DNA of 64,000 nt from Larix sibirica (GCA_004151065.3 NWUY0303990011.1:37488-101487); one strand, 5' to 3'. Counted from the first letter of the stretch, positions 1 to 10,554 are shown. Program-made: numbers and translations. Notes: generated from the sequence alone by a model not told the origin.

Positions 1-472
1 ATCATCCATCAATCTCATGAAAACAATCGGTGCATTTCTCAATCCAAAAGGTATCACTAGGAACTCGTACTGCCCATACCTCATCCTAAAAGTTGTCTTA
101 GGTATATCTGCTTCCTCCCCTCCTATCTGATGGTAAACAGATCTTAAGTCCAACTTGGAAACCACTTTGCCCTTTTTAGTTGATCAAACAAGTCATCTAT
201 CCAAGGGAGAGGGTACTTATTCTTGATAGTAACCTTGTTCAACATTCAATAGTTGATGCACATTCTCAATGTTCCATCTTTCTTCTTAACAAATAACACT
301 GGGGCTCCCAAGGTGAAACACTTGGGCGTATGAAACCATTATCCAAAAGTTCTTGTATTTGAATCTTTAAGTCTCCCAACTCATTAGTTCCTAATCTATA
401 AGGTTCCTTGGATATATGAGTTGCTCTAGGCATAAAATCTATCTTATAATTAACTTCTCGACAAGGAGGCAA
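1..472 (-). pseudogene. Broken gypsy reverse transcriptase (N-terminal half)
   Basis: The minus-strand frame from 472 shows the RT entry region (ISKEPYRLGTNEL, then [10 protein letters not shown] near 318-350). A frame change leads to [18 protein letters not shown] (about 170-235), then a KLDLRS.YHQI block, then [18 protein letters not shown] and PFGL.NAP (about 30-110), ending in FMRLMD at the window edge. These are the conserved blocks before the catalytic YxDD of Ty3/gypsy RTs, which would lie beyond position 1. At least two frameshifts and a stop interrupt it. It once copied element RNA into DNA; here it is inert. The family assignment is secure. Confidence 0.9.
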
Positions 473-830
473 TCCTGGTAGTTATTCCAGGAAAACATCT
501 GAAAATTCCTCAATCAAGGGAAACTTATCTGCTTATAAACTTTATTATTTTGTGGCTTCCGTAACATGAATGGGATACCCCTTACATCCCTTGCGCACAC
601 TATGCTTTGATTGCATAGCTTAGATGTGCCTCACTATCACAGGAATCTTCTCTCCTTGGATGCTTCTTTCCTTCCCTTCATCATCCATGCATTCAACCCT
701 CTTTTCATAACAGTCCACCTTAGCTTTATGTAGCTCTAACCAATAAATATTGTCCAATTATCCCGTCATAAGCTCCCAGGGTTAGCTCGTGAAAGTATAC
801 TTCACTGCTCCCTCCTCCTAAGTCTATCAA

Positions 831-1121
831 TCATTTGTCGACTGCCCTGCTAATCCATTTCTTTGTACTGTTATCCATCTGTACCTTCCAAGGATCTTCG
901 ATCTTTTCAGCACGGAGCTTACAATTGGCTACCACTACGGGAAATAAGAATCTATGATTACTTCCAGTGTCAATTAGAAAGGTGAAAGGTTTACCAAAAA
1001 CAATACCTTTGGCTTGGATAAGGAAAGCTTTATACTCTACTTCTCGATCATCCACTGCTGTAAAAATTTGACCTTTCACTGCATCTCCCACTGTCTCATC
1101 AGGTTCAGGGTTGTTGACCAC
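831..1121 (-). pseudogene. Gypsy aspartic protease fragment
   Basis: A 96-codon minus-strand frame contains FLIDTGSNHRFL near 950-985. This is the retropepsin active-site block, in which plant gypsy elements usually have a DTGS followed by His-x-Phe. The catalytic Asp-Thr-Gly is intact. The frame ends in a stop around 831. The following frame (about 830 down to 600) contains KVDCYEKRVECMDDEG, matching the spacer between protease and RT in plant gypsy polyproteins. Partial and non-functional; part of the 1-1960 element. Confidence 0.85.
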
Positions 1122-1414
1122 TCCCTTAGTCTTTGTTTTTTTCTTTTAGGACACATGTAGGATTTATGTCCAGATTCTACACATTCATAACACTTAACTT
1201 TCAGATTGACAAGTCTTGCATCTCTTTGTACTTTCTCTTCTCTCTTGGTTTCTGGAGGAGGTGATGAGTTGAATTCCCGATGATGAAATTGACATCTCCA
1301 AATTATCTGATCGTTAATATTCTGATTAATTTTTCGTATTAATTCTCTTTTCTGTTGAGTCTTGGCCCCAAATAACCTAGTTATGTGCATCACTTCTATC
1401 AAGGTCCTTGGCAT
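1076..1414 (-). pseudogene. Gypsy Gag C-terminus with zinc knuckle
   Basis: A 112-codon frame carries one CCHC zinc knuckle, CYECVESGHKSYMC (C-x2-C-x4-H-x4-C, about 1146-1195), flanked by basic residues and KRKKQR. This is the nucleocapsid signature of retrotransposon Gag. The N-terminal stretch (MPRTLIEVMHITRLFGAK) follows on from the capsid end in the next frame. The 3' end overlaps the protease frame, as expected after a frameshift in a former continuous polyprotein. Confidence 0.85.
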
Positions 1415-1419
1415 GAAAG

Positions 1420-1776
1420 TTCTGACTCTATCTCTAATGTGATCTCCAAGTCCCCCAATAATCTTCCAACTTGGGATTCCTCACTAAGTCCAGGGGCATA
1501 TTTCTCTAGCTCGACAAATTTTCATTCATAGTCTTCCTCTATAATTATTCCCTGTTTCAAGGAGTAGTATTCATATTATTTCTTTTGGTAATACATTGAA
1601 ACCAGGTACTTTTCTTCAAAGTGAGTTTGAAAATGGTCCCACTCAAGGTGTTCCTCATCCACCTTCAACTTCTTAAGGTGATCCCACCATAAGTTAGCAT
1701 CATTTGTAAGCTGATAGCTTGTGAACTTAGTTCTTTCCAAGGGGTTTAAGTCATACAGCAACAGGTCTCTTTCCAT
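1420..1776 (-). pseudogene. Gypsy Gag capsid region fragment
   Basis: The minus-strand frame from 1776 reads NDANLWWDHLKKL and then HFEEKYLVSMYYQKK before a stop. The continuation in nearby frames gives KQGIIIEEDYE, FVELEKYAPGLSEES and a GL.DHIR block. This order (WW, F..KY, KQG, YAPGL, GL..IR) is that of the retrotransposon Gag capsid family. Upstream, KAWFVNMERDLLLYDL fits the usual lead-in. Several stops are present. Confidence 0.85.
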
Positions 1777-2011
1777 GTTTACGAACCAAGCCTTTGCTTC
1801 ATTTCCTCTTCTAACGACCCTGTTTCAAGTAGGTGCTTTCTATTTCCTTAGCTCAAATCCCAATTTTCGAGACTTAAGAGGTTCTCTTTCAATGTGATCT
1901 TCCCCCTATAAAGTTATCTTCCCTTGGTGCCATACACTTTACCATTTTGTTGGTTCAGGGATCTTTGCTACGCCCCTTCTTCTTGATCTTCTCACCAAAC
2001 CGAACCAGTAG

Positions 2012-2050
2012 TTTAGATCGGATCGGGCCTTTATATATGTTATTTATAAC
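2012..2050. repeat. Short copy of composite repeat family A
   Basis: The segment TTTAGATCGGATCGGGCCT followed by TTATATATGTTATTTATA matches 25074-25120 and, more weakly, 23963-23985. The preceding bases (GATCTT...CCAAACCGAACC) also match the bases before the 25-kb copy. It lies between the gypsy and copia relics. Confidence 0.6.
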
Positions 2051-2103
2051 CACCTTTGAGTTTTATATGTCATATCGGGCCTTTATAAATCTTATTTGAA
2101 AAT

Positions 2104-2292
2104 ATAGATAGGATGCACCCTTTTTTTTATGCCTGCCGTAAATTAGTCATTATAGAAATCTCTGAACTCATTGGAGGTATAATCACTTCCGTTGTCAGAT
2201 CTAAGCACCCTGATCTTCTTACCTGTTGGTTGAGTTCTCCACAAGAGCTTTTAACTCTTTGAACCGACTGAAGACCTCACCTTGAGACATCG
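2104..2292 (-). pseudogene. Ty1/copia integrase core fragment
   Basis: On the minus strand, 2292 to about 2225 reads GEVFSRFKELKALVEN; after a one-frame shift, 2224-2160 reads KKIRVLRSDNGSDYTSNEF, and then AGIKKRVHP near 2105-2130. This is the copia integrase catalytic region containing the second acidic residue of the DDE triad (the D of RSDNG). About 60 codons survive, with one frameshift and one stop. It is unrelated to the neighbouring gypsy relic but has the same orientation. Confidence 0.87.
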
Positions 2293-2310
2293 AATGAGGT
2301 TGAAAAAGTT

Positions 2311-2660
2311 CTATTCCCACCAAAGTCTGATTACCAAAAGAAGTCCCAAGGGATAGGTGATAGGCGTTCCCAAGGCAGAGTGTAAGGCCCCAAGAGGTGG
2401 ATGAGGCGGTCCAAAGTAATAATTAAGAAGGTCCAAGGGCTTAGTAAAAAGAGTGGGGCAGTTCCTAAGTCTAATTCCCCAAGGCGAATGTCCCACCCAA
2501 GTAGTAGGTCTGATGCATAGGTTTCAAAAGGCTGAAGGAGAGTAAGTATGGGCTTATTATTTTCCAGGAGTTTCAGGAAGTTCCCAAGGCGGAGTGCCAG
2601 GCTGTTCCAAAGGTTTAGGTTAAGTTCCTAAGGCTGATGGTATAGGTTGCTGTATCTAGG
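2311..2660. repeat. Degenerate GTTCCCAAGGCGGAGTG minirepeats
   Basis: Words such as GTTCCCAAGGC, GTCCAAGG, GTTCCTAAGGCTGA and CCCCAAGGCGAATG recur every 20-40 bases, in a pattern typical of an old tandem array blurred by indels. The 61-codon minus-strand frame here is a by-product of this periodicity. Confidence 0.55.
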
Positions 2661-4689
2661 GCATAGGTTACAAAGGATATTGAAAAAGATTGAATTATAT
2701 ACGTGATATCCAGAAACACACAATAAGCAAAGCACCACCTCACTAAAAAAACACAACTGTTCACATCGGCAACATCACTTCTTCCTTCTGCTCTTCCTTC
2801 TGCGGTAAGGCAAGATTCACTCAAGCGATTTATAAATATCCCGCTGATTCGAATCTAGGCAGAAGCGAGAGGCAGATAGGCCTGGGACCAGATAGATGCT
2901 GCCCGGCCCACCCCATCCTTTTCATCACTACTTTGGATCTGTTCACGCCTCGCTTATATATGCTGGTTTCACCTTACTGGGCCAAAACCCATATTAAGTA
3001 TGTTGGGCCAAGCATAATGGTTGGCTTGGCTGGCTCCGTTGTAAGGTGGAGTGGTGACTGAAAAAGACTCCCAAAGCTATCATTTCAGTATTAGCTGAGG
3101 AGGAAGAAAGAACGGGCCCGCCGCCCGGCGTAGTAGCTAATCAAAGGTGCACCCCACCCTACCAACACATGCTCTTTTTAGTGTTGTGAGCCCTGCCGTA
3201 ATAATCTGTGGACTGTAAAAGCCCGTCTGTGAATATCTTTGTTGTAGGACATGTATCGTCTTCCTGGTTTGTATTCTTGGGCGTGACCCGGCCAGTTGGA
3301 ACGAATCAGTCGAAGGATCGATAGTTAATTTAGATAGTTTCATTCTTGCCATAATCTTCAGTCATCCTAGTGTCTCTGCAATCCTCGCTTGATCGGAGTG
3401 TGAAGCGAGGGTGTTCCAATTGAGATGACGGGGTTGTACGTGGCTCGCTTCCATCAGTTGGCTCGGGTCAGTCGATGGTTTACGGGCCCTGCTGTGCCTT
3501 ACCATAGCGGTAAGTCTTGCTTTTCCTGGCCTTTTTTTCTAATTTTTACCTTTTCGCGTGGCTTTTGTGTAGTGTGTGGAAGCACTTAGAATGCAGAACA
3601 CCCGGTAAGAAATCTCCTAAGGGTTGAACCTTTTTTTCCGGATTGAATATTTGATATTTTTGTTAACTAATGAGATTGTCCATTCAGATATTGGGTCATT
3701 TAGGCACCAAAAACCTTATTGACATGAGATATAGAATTTGGCTTTTTCACCGGACTACCCTGTTCATGTATGTGGTACCTGTGGATCGTGGCACATCCTA
3801 ATGTACGCTGTCTAATGGATGCCGCCATATAAGACCAACCCAACTAGCGTATTGTATTTCCGTCAATCAATTTGTAACCAATTGAATCTCTAAGTATATC
3901 AGCAAATTCTGTCTGCCAATCTCTCTCTCTCATTCGTGTATCGCGGATGTATCCTTTGCCCGCCACCTGGGCTTTACTTGACTGGTTGGGTCCCCATCTG
4001 ATCTTGGATTATAGTGTTTTTATGCAGTACCTGTTTATTTCCGTCGCGTTACCTGCGTTGGTTCGTTGTTTCCCTGCCGGTGCGCTTGTTCATTTGTTCC
4101 GGGCGGCTGTGGCGGGTTGAGTGCGAGGTTCGAAGCGTATTTCCAGTTAAATGGGAAAAATTGCAAAGGTAACAATATCTTCGTGGGTCGGTTGGCCAAA
4201 ACAATCTATTCTCTCTGCGTTACTTACCTAATTCTTCCCAGTGCATTATTTAATTCCGGGTGGGTGCATTTATTCTTTCTTGCCGTGGCGGTTTCTTTTA
4301 TTTTCTTTCGCGTGGTGGTACCTTCCTTCTTCATGGATCAATCCCGGGGCGGTTACAATAATAACCAAATTATGTGGGGCAAGCACTTAATCAATGCTTT
4401 AAGGGGGGCTTGGTGCGGGGGGAAGATAGAAGGGCCGGTCTGAAGACTAACTGCCTCTTTGTGTGTTTGGGTGTATAATGGCAATGTAACGTTCGTACTC
4501 ATCTCGGGGGATAAAATACATGGCTCGGTTTATACCTTGCCCGAGGTGACCGCAGGGTGGGATCCGCAAAATATAAGGCGCAGGCCTGGTAAAAAAAAAA
4601 GATACTTGGGGAAGGTTATAAGTTCCTCTATTTAATCTGTTCGGTTCGGCAGCCCAGTGGAGTTAGGCGCCCACGACGATAAAGATCTG
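2661..4689. other. Anonymous sequence between retroelement relics, possibly LTR-derived
   Basis: No gene is recognised. Several stretches resemble plant LTR or promoter-leader sequence: GGGCCAAAACCCATATTAAG at 2980-3000, a TATAAGA block near 3829 followed by a CAATTTGTAACCAATTGAATC block, and a CT-rich leader at 3918-3935. These are hints only; no matching LTR pair with TG...CA ends was found. A 125-codon plus-strand frame (4066-4443) has no recognisable domain. Confidence 0.35.
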
Positions 4690-5035
4690 GTCCGCCTGTT
4701 GCTTCATGTGATTTTTTCGCCATTGCAAAATTATCCTAAAGTGTGCAAAGAGTGACATCATGATTATGAAGCAGACTTTCCACTGCGTGTACTTTGGAGT
4801 TACCTGGCAAATAAGAAATCACTGAGGGCGGTTGTTGGTCATATACCGCTTCATATGTGTAATTTTTGTAGCCTCATTATAAGTGGTCTTATACCATCAT
4901 TCTGCCAAAGGTAACCACTGTGCCCACTGGTGCTGCTTTTCAGATGCAAAACATCGCATGTATAGGTACACTTGTTGACTGCTTCTGTCTGGCCATCTTG
5001 GGGATTATAATATGTGATCATTCTGGGAAGGAATG
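4690..5035 (-). pseudogene. Gypsy integrase C-terminal half, frameshifted
   Basis: On the minus strand, 5035 down to about 4980 reads ITYYNPQDGQTEAVNK (the Y.PQTDGQTE..N block). After a frameshift it reads YLYMRCFASEKQHQWAQWLP and then LAEWWYKTTYNEATKIT; another shift gives YEAVYDQQPPSVISYLPGNS, and finally AMAKKSHEATGG or, in the next frame, MKQQADQ. This is the well-known conserved distal part of plant gypsy integrases. At least three frameshifts and stops are present. No chromodomain was recognised below 4690. Confidence 0.88.
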
Positions 5036-7009
5036 ATAAAAGGAAGATGAAGCCGAGGAGGCCGCAGGTCCTCCCTCCTCGTAAGCAGGGGAAAGATAAT
5101 AGAGCTGCGCGATGTGGAACTGCTGCTGAGGTTTACTTAGTCGTTGGTTTAAATCTAGCCATTGTCTCGACACACGTTATCTTATCACTAACGGGTTCTC
5201 CCAGCAGCAATTGCAGCAATCCTAGCTTTTCCTTCCCAAGTAAGTCTAACCAAGCAAGCATCGTAGCAGCAATAGTAATAAACATTTTCAAATGCCATTA
5301 TTAATTACTAACAAGTCACTTTAGATGTTAAGATAATGGGGTAGATCAGAAAGAGTGTTTCCAGCGCGTGAAAATGTAGATCAAACTTCCCCTGCCTAGG
5401 CCTCTAACTGGCCTGCCTCTCTCTCTTCTAGCACTGCTGCTGCTTCTCTCCCGGCTGCTGTTGGATCTACCCACGCTTTTTTACTAGCAAATTTCCCAGT
5501 CGACAATTTTATTTATCTATATTCAAATTGATTAATTCATGCATTTTAGGTGATTCCTTCTAATTAAGGGGGGGGCAAGGAGGCACAAAGAATAACTCAC
5601 TGGTTCTAGCAGCAACAAGACAGAGGTGAAGCCATTAGGTCAATCCGCTGTTGCCTAAGCCCGGCACTACTATTCACTTTGCTGTCATTTCAATAGATAG
5701 ATAGAAGAGCTAGCTTTTAGAAAAAGTTTTTTTGCCTGCCTGTTTGACCTACCTTTAAGAGTGTGTGTTAGGGAGTTAGAAAGAGGGCACTTAGTAGTAG
5801 GCGGGGGTAAACTCCTTTTAGCAGGTTCGGGAGGGTATGGAGCCCAAGGAAATAGAATATGTCTGGCCAGCACCCAGCCACCCTACCAGCCAGCCAGCTA
5901 TGAAAGCAAGAGCAGTACCATATAATAGTTTTATCCCGGACCCGAAACTTGTCTTCTTGTCGCCTCACTTGTTTTCAACCCTATAAGCTAAGTGACCTCC
6001 TTCACTATAAATGGATTGTGACCCTTTACTCCTGCTTCTAAAACTGCATGTATGATTCAAAGGTTTCCTTCCCTTACCGACCTTTGGTCACCTCGACTCG
6101 AAGTATTGAAACTAGTACTATAATTATTGGAATTCCCACTAACTTCAGCCGTAAGGCCACTCTATTGTGAAAAATAGAGGCAAGGATTGATTGCTTTTGT
6201 TCTGGTCCTGCTTAGTTTAAGTTATCGCCACCGCTTTACGGCTCCGCTACCCATTGTGAAAAGAGGTCCTCATTCGGGGGGATGCCATCACACAAAAGAA
6301 AGCTACAATGAATAAGCTTAGGCGAGTACCGAGTTCAATCTATTCTATTGCCGTTTAAACGCATTCTATGGTAACTTTTTGACCTTAGATGATGTAACCT
6401 GGCACTAACGAGGTGAAAAAATATGGCACCTAGGTTCCACAACCAACCGATAGGGGTATAATACCCGATATATACGTTAACTTATTTATAATAGAATCTA
6501 CTACTAAAGGTTATAGGTAGGTGACCCTTCGCTTGAACCAGATCCATAAACCACAGACTGATGGGGGATAATCCATAGCCTACTTTATGTAGGTAGTCCC
6601 TAGTTCCTTAGTCCCAGTTGAACTGTGCATGAAATTTGATTCTGCGCCTTGCCATTCAAATTTAAGAGAAAGTGAAATCTAAGAAATAAATCACCACAAT
6701 ATCCGCTAAGTGAGATAGGTCCCACCCACAGTATATCCGCTAGAGCCGTAGTCGTCTTCTTTAGAGTCTTATGGTTGGTTCTGAATATAAAATACTTACT
6801 TATTTATTGTATCATCTTACTTAATAAGGTGCCTTAGCATCCAGTTAGTGATGATTCCGTGGAAGATCCATCGGTAACTTCCAGTACAACTATTGAAAAA
6901 GAATGTGGGAATTACCTGCTCCTCAAATAGAGGAAGGAGAACTAAGTTCCCATTAGGTTGGGTTCGGATTGGACAATGATTTTAATAAACTTTTGCACAC
7001 TTGCTAAAT
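5036..7009. other. Intergenic sequence, no gene recognised
   Basis: Anonymous sequence with frequent stops in all frames. At 5195-5290 a short tract with AGCAGCAATTGCAGCAAT words resembles the 8.1-kb repeat family. At 5355-5395 a GTGTTTCCAGCGCG block resembles 29310-29350. Small frames of 60-96 codons show no domain. Confidence 0.5.
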
Positions 7010-7330
7010 ATTATTATTGGGTGGGCACCACTATTTACTTACTCTTGTTGGGATGGGCGGGCTTTACCTGGCTGGCCAGATACTTTTTATGAATGAATAC
7101 AGCATTGCGAAGAGATGCTTGCTTTTTCATCTTAGTGCCATGCTACCAACCACCTGTTCTAACCACCTTACCCCCTTAACCAATCTTTGTTATTGGATGA
7201 GCGGGTTTATATATTATTTATTAATATCACCATACCACTGGATTCAGGCATCCAAGCCCAAGGTGGAGGGACATTTACAAATTAAGCGAGTTTACTATAG
7301 AACAATTGCGGAATGTGTTTTTTTTTTCTT
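7010..7330. repeat. Composite repeat: family F joined to a family A piece
   Basis: The block 7018-7110 (CACTATTTACTTACTCTTG, later GAATACAGCA) matches 63035-63110, where the same words appear with substitutions and gaps. The block 7231-7320 (GGATTCAGGCATCCAAGCCC, then CGAGTTTACTATAGAA) matches 25136-25200, 25384-25460 and 23730-23815. Two families are fused here. The 118-codon plus-strand frame crosses the junction and has no recognised domain. Confidence 0.6.
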
Positions 7331-7499
7331 CTTCTATGTATCATCAGCAGGCTGCAAAGGCACACGAATATAAGACCTTTGAAGCAGCAGCACCAGATTG
7401 GTTGGGTTCATTAGCTCTTTCCTTAGACCTCTAATCTGCCTGCCATATGCCTTCGAGTAGAGGGGCCCTTACCTTGGTTACAGCCCACCCACCTGCTAG

Positions 7500-7900
7500 A
7501 CAGAGAATAGATAGAGGAAGCCCTAGAAACGTGCTGGAAAGGGAATGCTAGAAGACCAGTACCAGTCCCAGATTGGATGATATGGGTATAGGTAATTAGA
7601 TTATCGGAATTTGGAATTGGTTCATGAGACCTTTGAAGGAAAGACCGGGTTTATTGTATGTATTATGGATGGATCAGCCAGCCCCTTACCCCCTTTTGTT
7701 AGAATGCCCAGACACCTAGCTGGGGGAGGACATTTACTCTTTTACCAGGAAGGCCAGATCTGGACCAGTAGGGGACAGTCTTTGAAGAACTTACCTTGTG
7801 AAGACAAGCCACCTACCAGAATTACTTTATCTTTACAACAGCCCTAGATAGAAGAACATGCTGGAAAGGGAATGCTATAAGACCCGTTTAAGTGTCGGAT
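7500..7900. repeat. Repeat family B, with an internal direct duplication
   Basis: The 18-base word GCTGGAAAGGGAATGCTA occurs at 7533-7550 and 7860-7877, each time after a CCCTAGA word, so this is a direct duplication about 327 bp apart. The segment 7608-7800 (GGTTCATGAGACCTT, CAGTAGGGGACAGT) is a diverged copy of 23275-23410. Frames in both copies share the peptide VHET.E, which probably reflects shared DNA rather than function. Confidence 0.6.
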
Positions 7901-8129
7901 CAGATTGGATTAGGTTACTTTACCTTAGCTTACAACCTTGGAAAATTAGCATGCTTCCCATATCTATTATATTTATACAAAAACTAGGACGATGGTATTT
8001 AGTTATCCCAACCTCTCCGCCAGGAATACGACAGTAGCCAGGGGCATGCGCTATTAACCACCTTCCTTTCAAAATTATATATAATATAATATAAAATATA
8101 TAAAAGAAAAAGCAACGATAAGTATCGTA

Positions 8130-9296
8130 CTAGTATTCCCGGAAGCAGTTGAAGGGGAATTCTTCCCAGCATCCCCAGAGGCACTAGAACCAGTATAACC
8201 AGTTGAAATGGAATTCTTTTTTATAAGCAGTACCGGGAGCAGTTTCAATAGCATTTCCAGCATCACAATTCCCAGTAGCAGCATCCCCAGCCTCAGTTCT
8301 CGTAGCAGTTCCAGTCTCATTTCCATAAGCTGTCGAAGGAGCAGCTGTATCAGCGTTCTCAGCTTCCTCAGTTCCCAGAGCAGCATTACCAGATTCATTC
8401 CCAAGAGCATTTCCCGAATCATTCAAATAAGAAGGAGCAGTTTAACCAGAAGCACCAGTCCCAGCCTCATTCCTGGCAGCAAAAGGAAGAGATCATTTCC
8501 AATAAGCATAAGAATTATTCCCAGTACGAGCAGCACCATACCAGAAGCAGCACCAGTTTAACCAAAAGCAGTATAATGAGCATTATTTCCAGGATCATTT
8601 CAATAATTAGTTGAAGGGGCATTATTCCCAGGGTCATTTTCATAAGCAGAAGGAGCAACATAACCAGTCCCACCAGCAGCCCTAAGATCAAAAGAATTAC
8701 CAGCAGCTTCAGCAGCACAAAGAGGACCATTTCTAGGAGCACCAGTTGAACCCTCGTCTTTACCGGCCTCAGTTCCAGTCTCATTTGAAAAAGCATTTGA
8801 ATAAGCAGAACCGAGCCAAGCAGTTTAACCAGCTTCATTACCATAAGCACCAGTTTAACCAGCTTCAGTTCCAGGATCATCTCCAATAGCATTTTCCAGA
8901 GTAGTTGAACAACCAGTTTAACCAACATTTACGTAATTAGTTGAAGGAGCAATGGTTCCCAGCATCATTTGAACCAACAGCGTAAGCCACCCAAGCAGCA
9001 CAATCAAGAGCGGCACTAGGAACAGCATTGAAAGCAGTTTAACTATCATCAGCATTCCCACCATCAGCAATAGAACCAGAATAATGTATAGCAGCTGTAG
9101 ACAAAGTCCCAGCGCGAGGAGGCCCAGTCTCATTTCCAGCAGCGTAAGCCCCGGCAGAATAATTAGACCCAGCAACACTACTTCGACCAGCAGCACCAAC
9201 CAGTGGAACCGGCATCAATTGAAGGATAGGATAAGGCAACAGTAGCACTACAACCAGCAAAGGAAGAGAGAGTAGGTTACAAAGAAAGACATTCAT
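8130..9296 (-). pseudogene. Broken Gly/Asn/Ala/Thr-rich repeat reading frame
   Basis: Plus-strand words like ATTCCCAGCAGCATTTCC repeat with multiples-of-three spacing. On the minus strand the tract starts at an ATG (9294-9296) with a hydrophobic stretch (MNVFLCNLLSLPLLVVV) and continues as Gly-rich repeats: SAGAYAAGNETG, GTEAG, NDPGNNAPSTNY, GNALGNESGNAA. The pattern AG-GN-APST-YGN is kept over more than 350 codons despite about three frameshifts. Six in-frame-type TAA codons lie in the same context, GGTTAAACTG (plus-strand TTA at 8442, 8558, 8825, 8855, 8918, 9039), where sister units have GGTTCAACTG (Gly-Ser-Thr). Leu-rich frames over the same DNA are phase-shifted shadows. The protein family is unknown to me; it may be a former gene or only a trinucleotide-phased minisatellite. 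Confidence 0.5.
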
Positions 9297-10529
9297 AAGC
9301 TGCTTATTTTCTCCATAGGGTAAAAGGTAAGTTTATTATGAAAGCCCTCCGAGGGGGGGGGTTAGGGGAGTATAGCGTGCGTGCAAAAGTCAGTAAATAA
9401 ACAAAGAGTCAAGAGTCTTTGTAGAGGTCAAGTAGTACTAGAGCCATCCCATAGAAGTGTAGTTTTCTCTCTTCTTCCTCTGCTGTTCCTTCCTACAACC
9501 CAAAGCCAGTTGTGTTTTTTTAATTGCTTGCCCTTAGGTTTCAAGTTTATAATACCTTGATTGTATGAAAGTAGGTATCATTAATGCGCAGGCAGGTACA
9601 GTTTTTTTAGGTGTACCCACCCTAGCTACTTTATCCAAAGCACGGTACATGCTATAATAATAGGATTCCCCTTTCTAAACTCCAAGGCCATACCTCCTCC
9701 ATAGCCGATGAGTTGTTTGCTGGCCGGTAAGGAGCAGAAAATGATAAGTCTTATGCATAAGGGCGTTGCGTTGTTAGAACTAAAGCAAGACCTGCAGTCC
9801 TGCAAGACCTTCCTTCTGAAGCTTGATATACAGAGAGACTCTCGCATATCTACTTGAACTTGTTATTCTAAGTAATACAATGTTTCGTAATGCTTTGCTG
9901 TAGTCCCCCCTTTATTATAGTTTCAAGAGCTATTCAGGGAGGGAGGTTGTTTAGCCAAGTTCCCACAAGCAAATGGGGAATATATGAGGTTCACCAAAGT
10001 GGGCATAGACTACTATTAGGTTGTGTCCCACCCAAGTCCCCTTTCTTAGTTCAAATATGTGAAAGCTTATTCTTTATGTTGGGATATATACATATGATTA
10101 TAATGCATCTAGATTATACTGGCATAAACGGCTAGAGCTACCTAAGGCAGTCTCTCCTCTATGTAGTAGTAGGGCTAAAGGCACTATCGGAAGCTCGAAC
10201 TCTAGTCTATGGAACTTACTCTAAGGACTAGTAGTTGGACTAAACCATTGATTTATATAGTATACTCACATATCTAAGTTTTAACATAATATTAGTGCAC
10301 CTACCTCTTTATAAATTGGTTCTTCGTGTCTTCAATTTTTGTTAATAAAATGCTACTTTGGCATGTCTGATTAATCTATCATCGGCACAGGAAACTGGAT
10401 TTTATCTACTATAAACTAGATCCTTTTTAGAGCGTTTCTATCTATGATAACCAATATTTGAAAAAGCATTGATGCCAAGCGTGCCTAGTCCTTCCTGACC
10501 CAAACCCCCATTACGACGCTCTCAGTTCA
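9297..10529. other. Intergenic sequence, no gene recognised
   Basis: Contains a G run at 9353-9361 and one arm of the 9.7/52.0-kb inverted repeat. An AT-rich segment of short CTAAGG/CTAGTA words lies at about 10130-10420. Frames of 73-81 codons have no recognisable domain. Confidence 0.5.
9722..9820 (-). repeat. Diverged inverted repeat, partner at 52006-52105
   Basis: The reverse complement of about 9722-9820 aligns with 52006-52105. The best core is CAGAAGGAAGGTCTTGCAGG, followed by shared AGGTCTTGCTTT, ACGCCCTTAT and AGACTCAT-like words. The frames that run through both copies share RRKVLQDC. Divergence includes small indels, so the copies are old. Confidence 0.7.
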
Positions 10530-10554
10530 GCCACACATTACGCTTTCTGGAACC

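Larger units (their letters stand above)
1..1960 (-). mobile_element. Ty3/gypsy LTR retrotransposon gag-pol remnant
   Basis: Read on the minus strand from about 1960 down to 1, the translated pieces follow the gypsy order: Gag capsid, zinc knuckle, aspartic protease, linker, reverse transcriptase. The link between protease and RT is also recognisable: around 489-519 a frame gives PLIEEFSDVFLE, the usual peptide just before the RT entry motif LPGLPP. The frame is broken by many stops and indels, so no polyprotein could be made. No LTR, primer-binding site or integrase is attached, and the element runs off the left edge of the window. In a mitochondrial setting this is nuclear DNA captured by the organelle; that origin is inferred from family membership. 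Confidence 0.9.

Noticed and set aside
2661-3900. Possible LTRs (GGGCC...CCCATATTAAG, TATAAGA followed by a CAATTTG leader)
   Set aside because: No second copy or TG...CA ends were found, so an LTR cannot be claimed.
4066-4443. 125-codon plus-strand frame that could be a Gag or leader peptide
   Set aside because: No zinc knuckle, capsid block or primer-binding site nearby; left unassigned.
8208-8561. 117-codon Ser/Ile-rich plus-strand frame
   Set aside because: Antisense reading of the same repeat tract; composition follows from AGC and ATT words.
8515-9199. Leu/Met/Val-rich frames of 93-137 codons on the minus strand that look like membrane proteins
   Set aside because: They are phase-shifted readings of the Gly/Asn/Ala repeat tract; the Leu codons come from CTG/CTT created by the repeat word.
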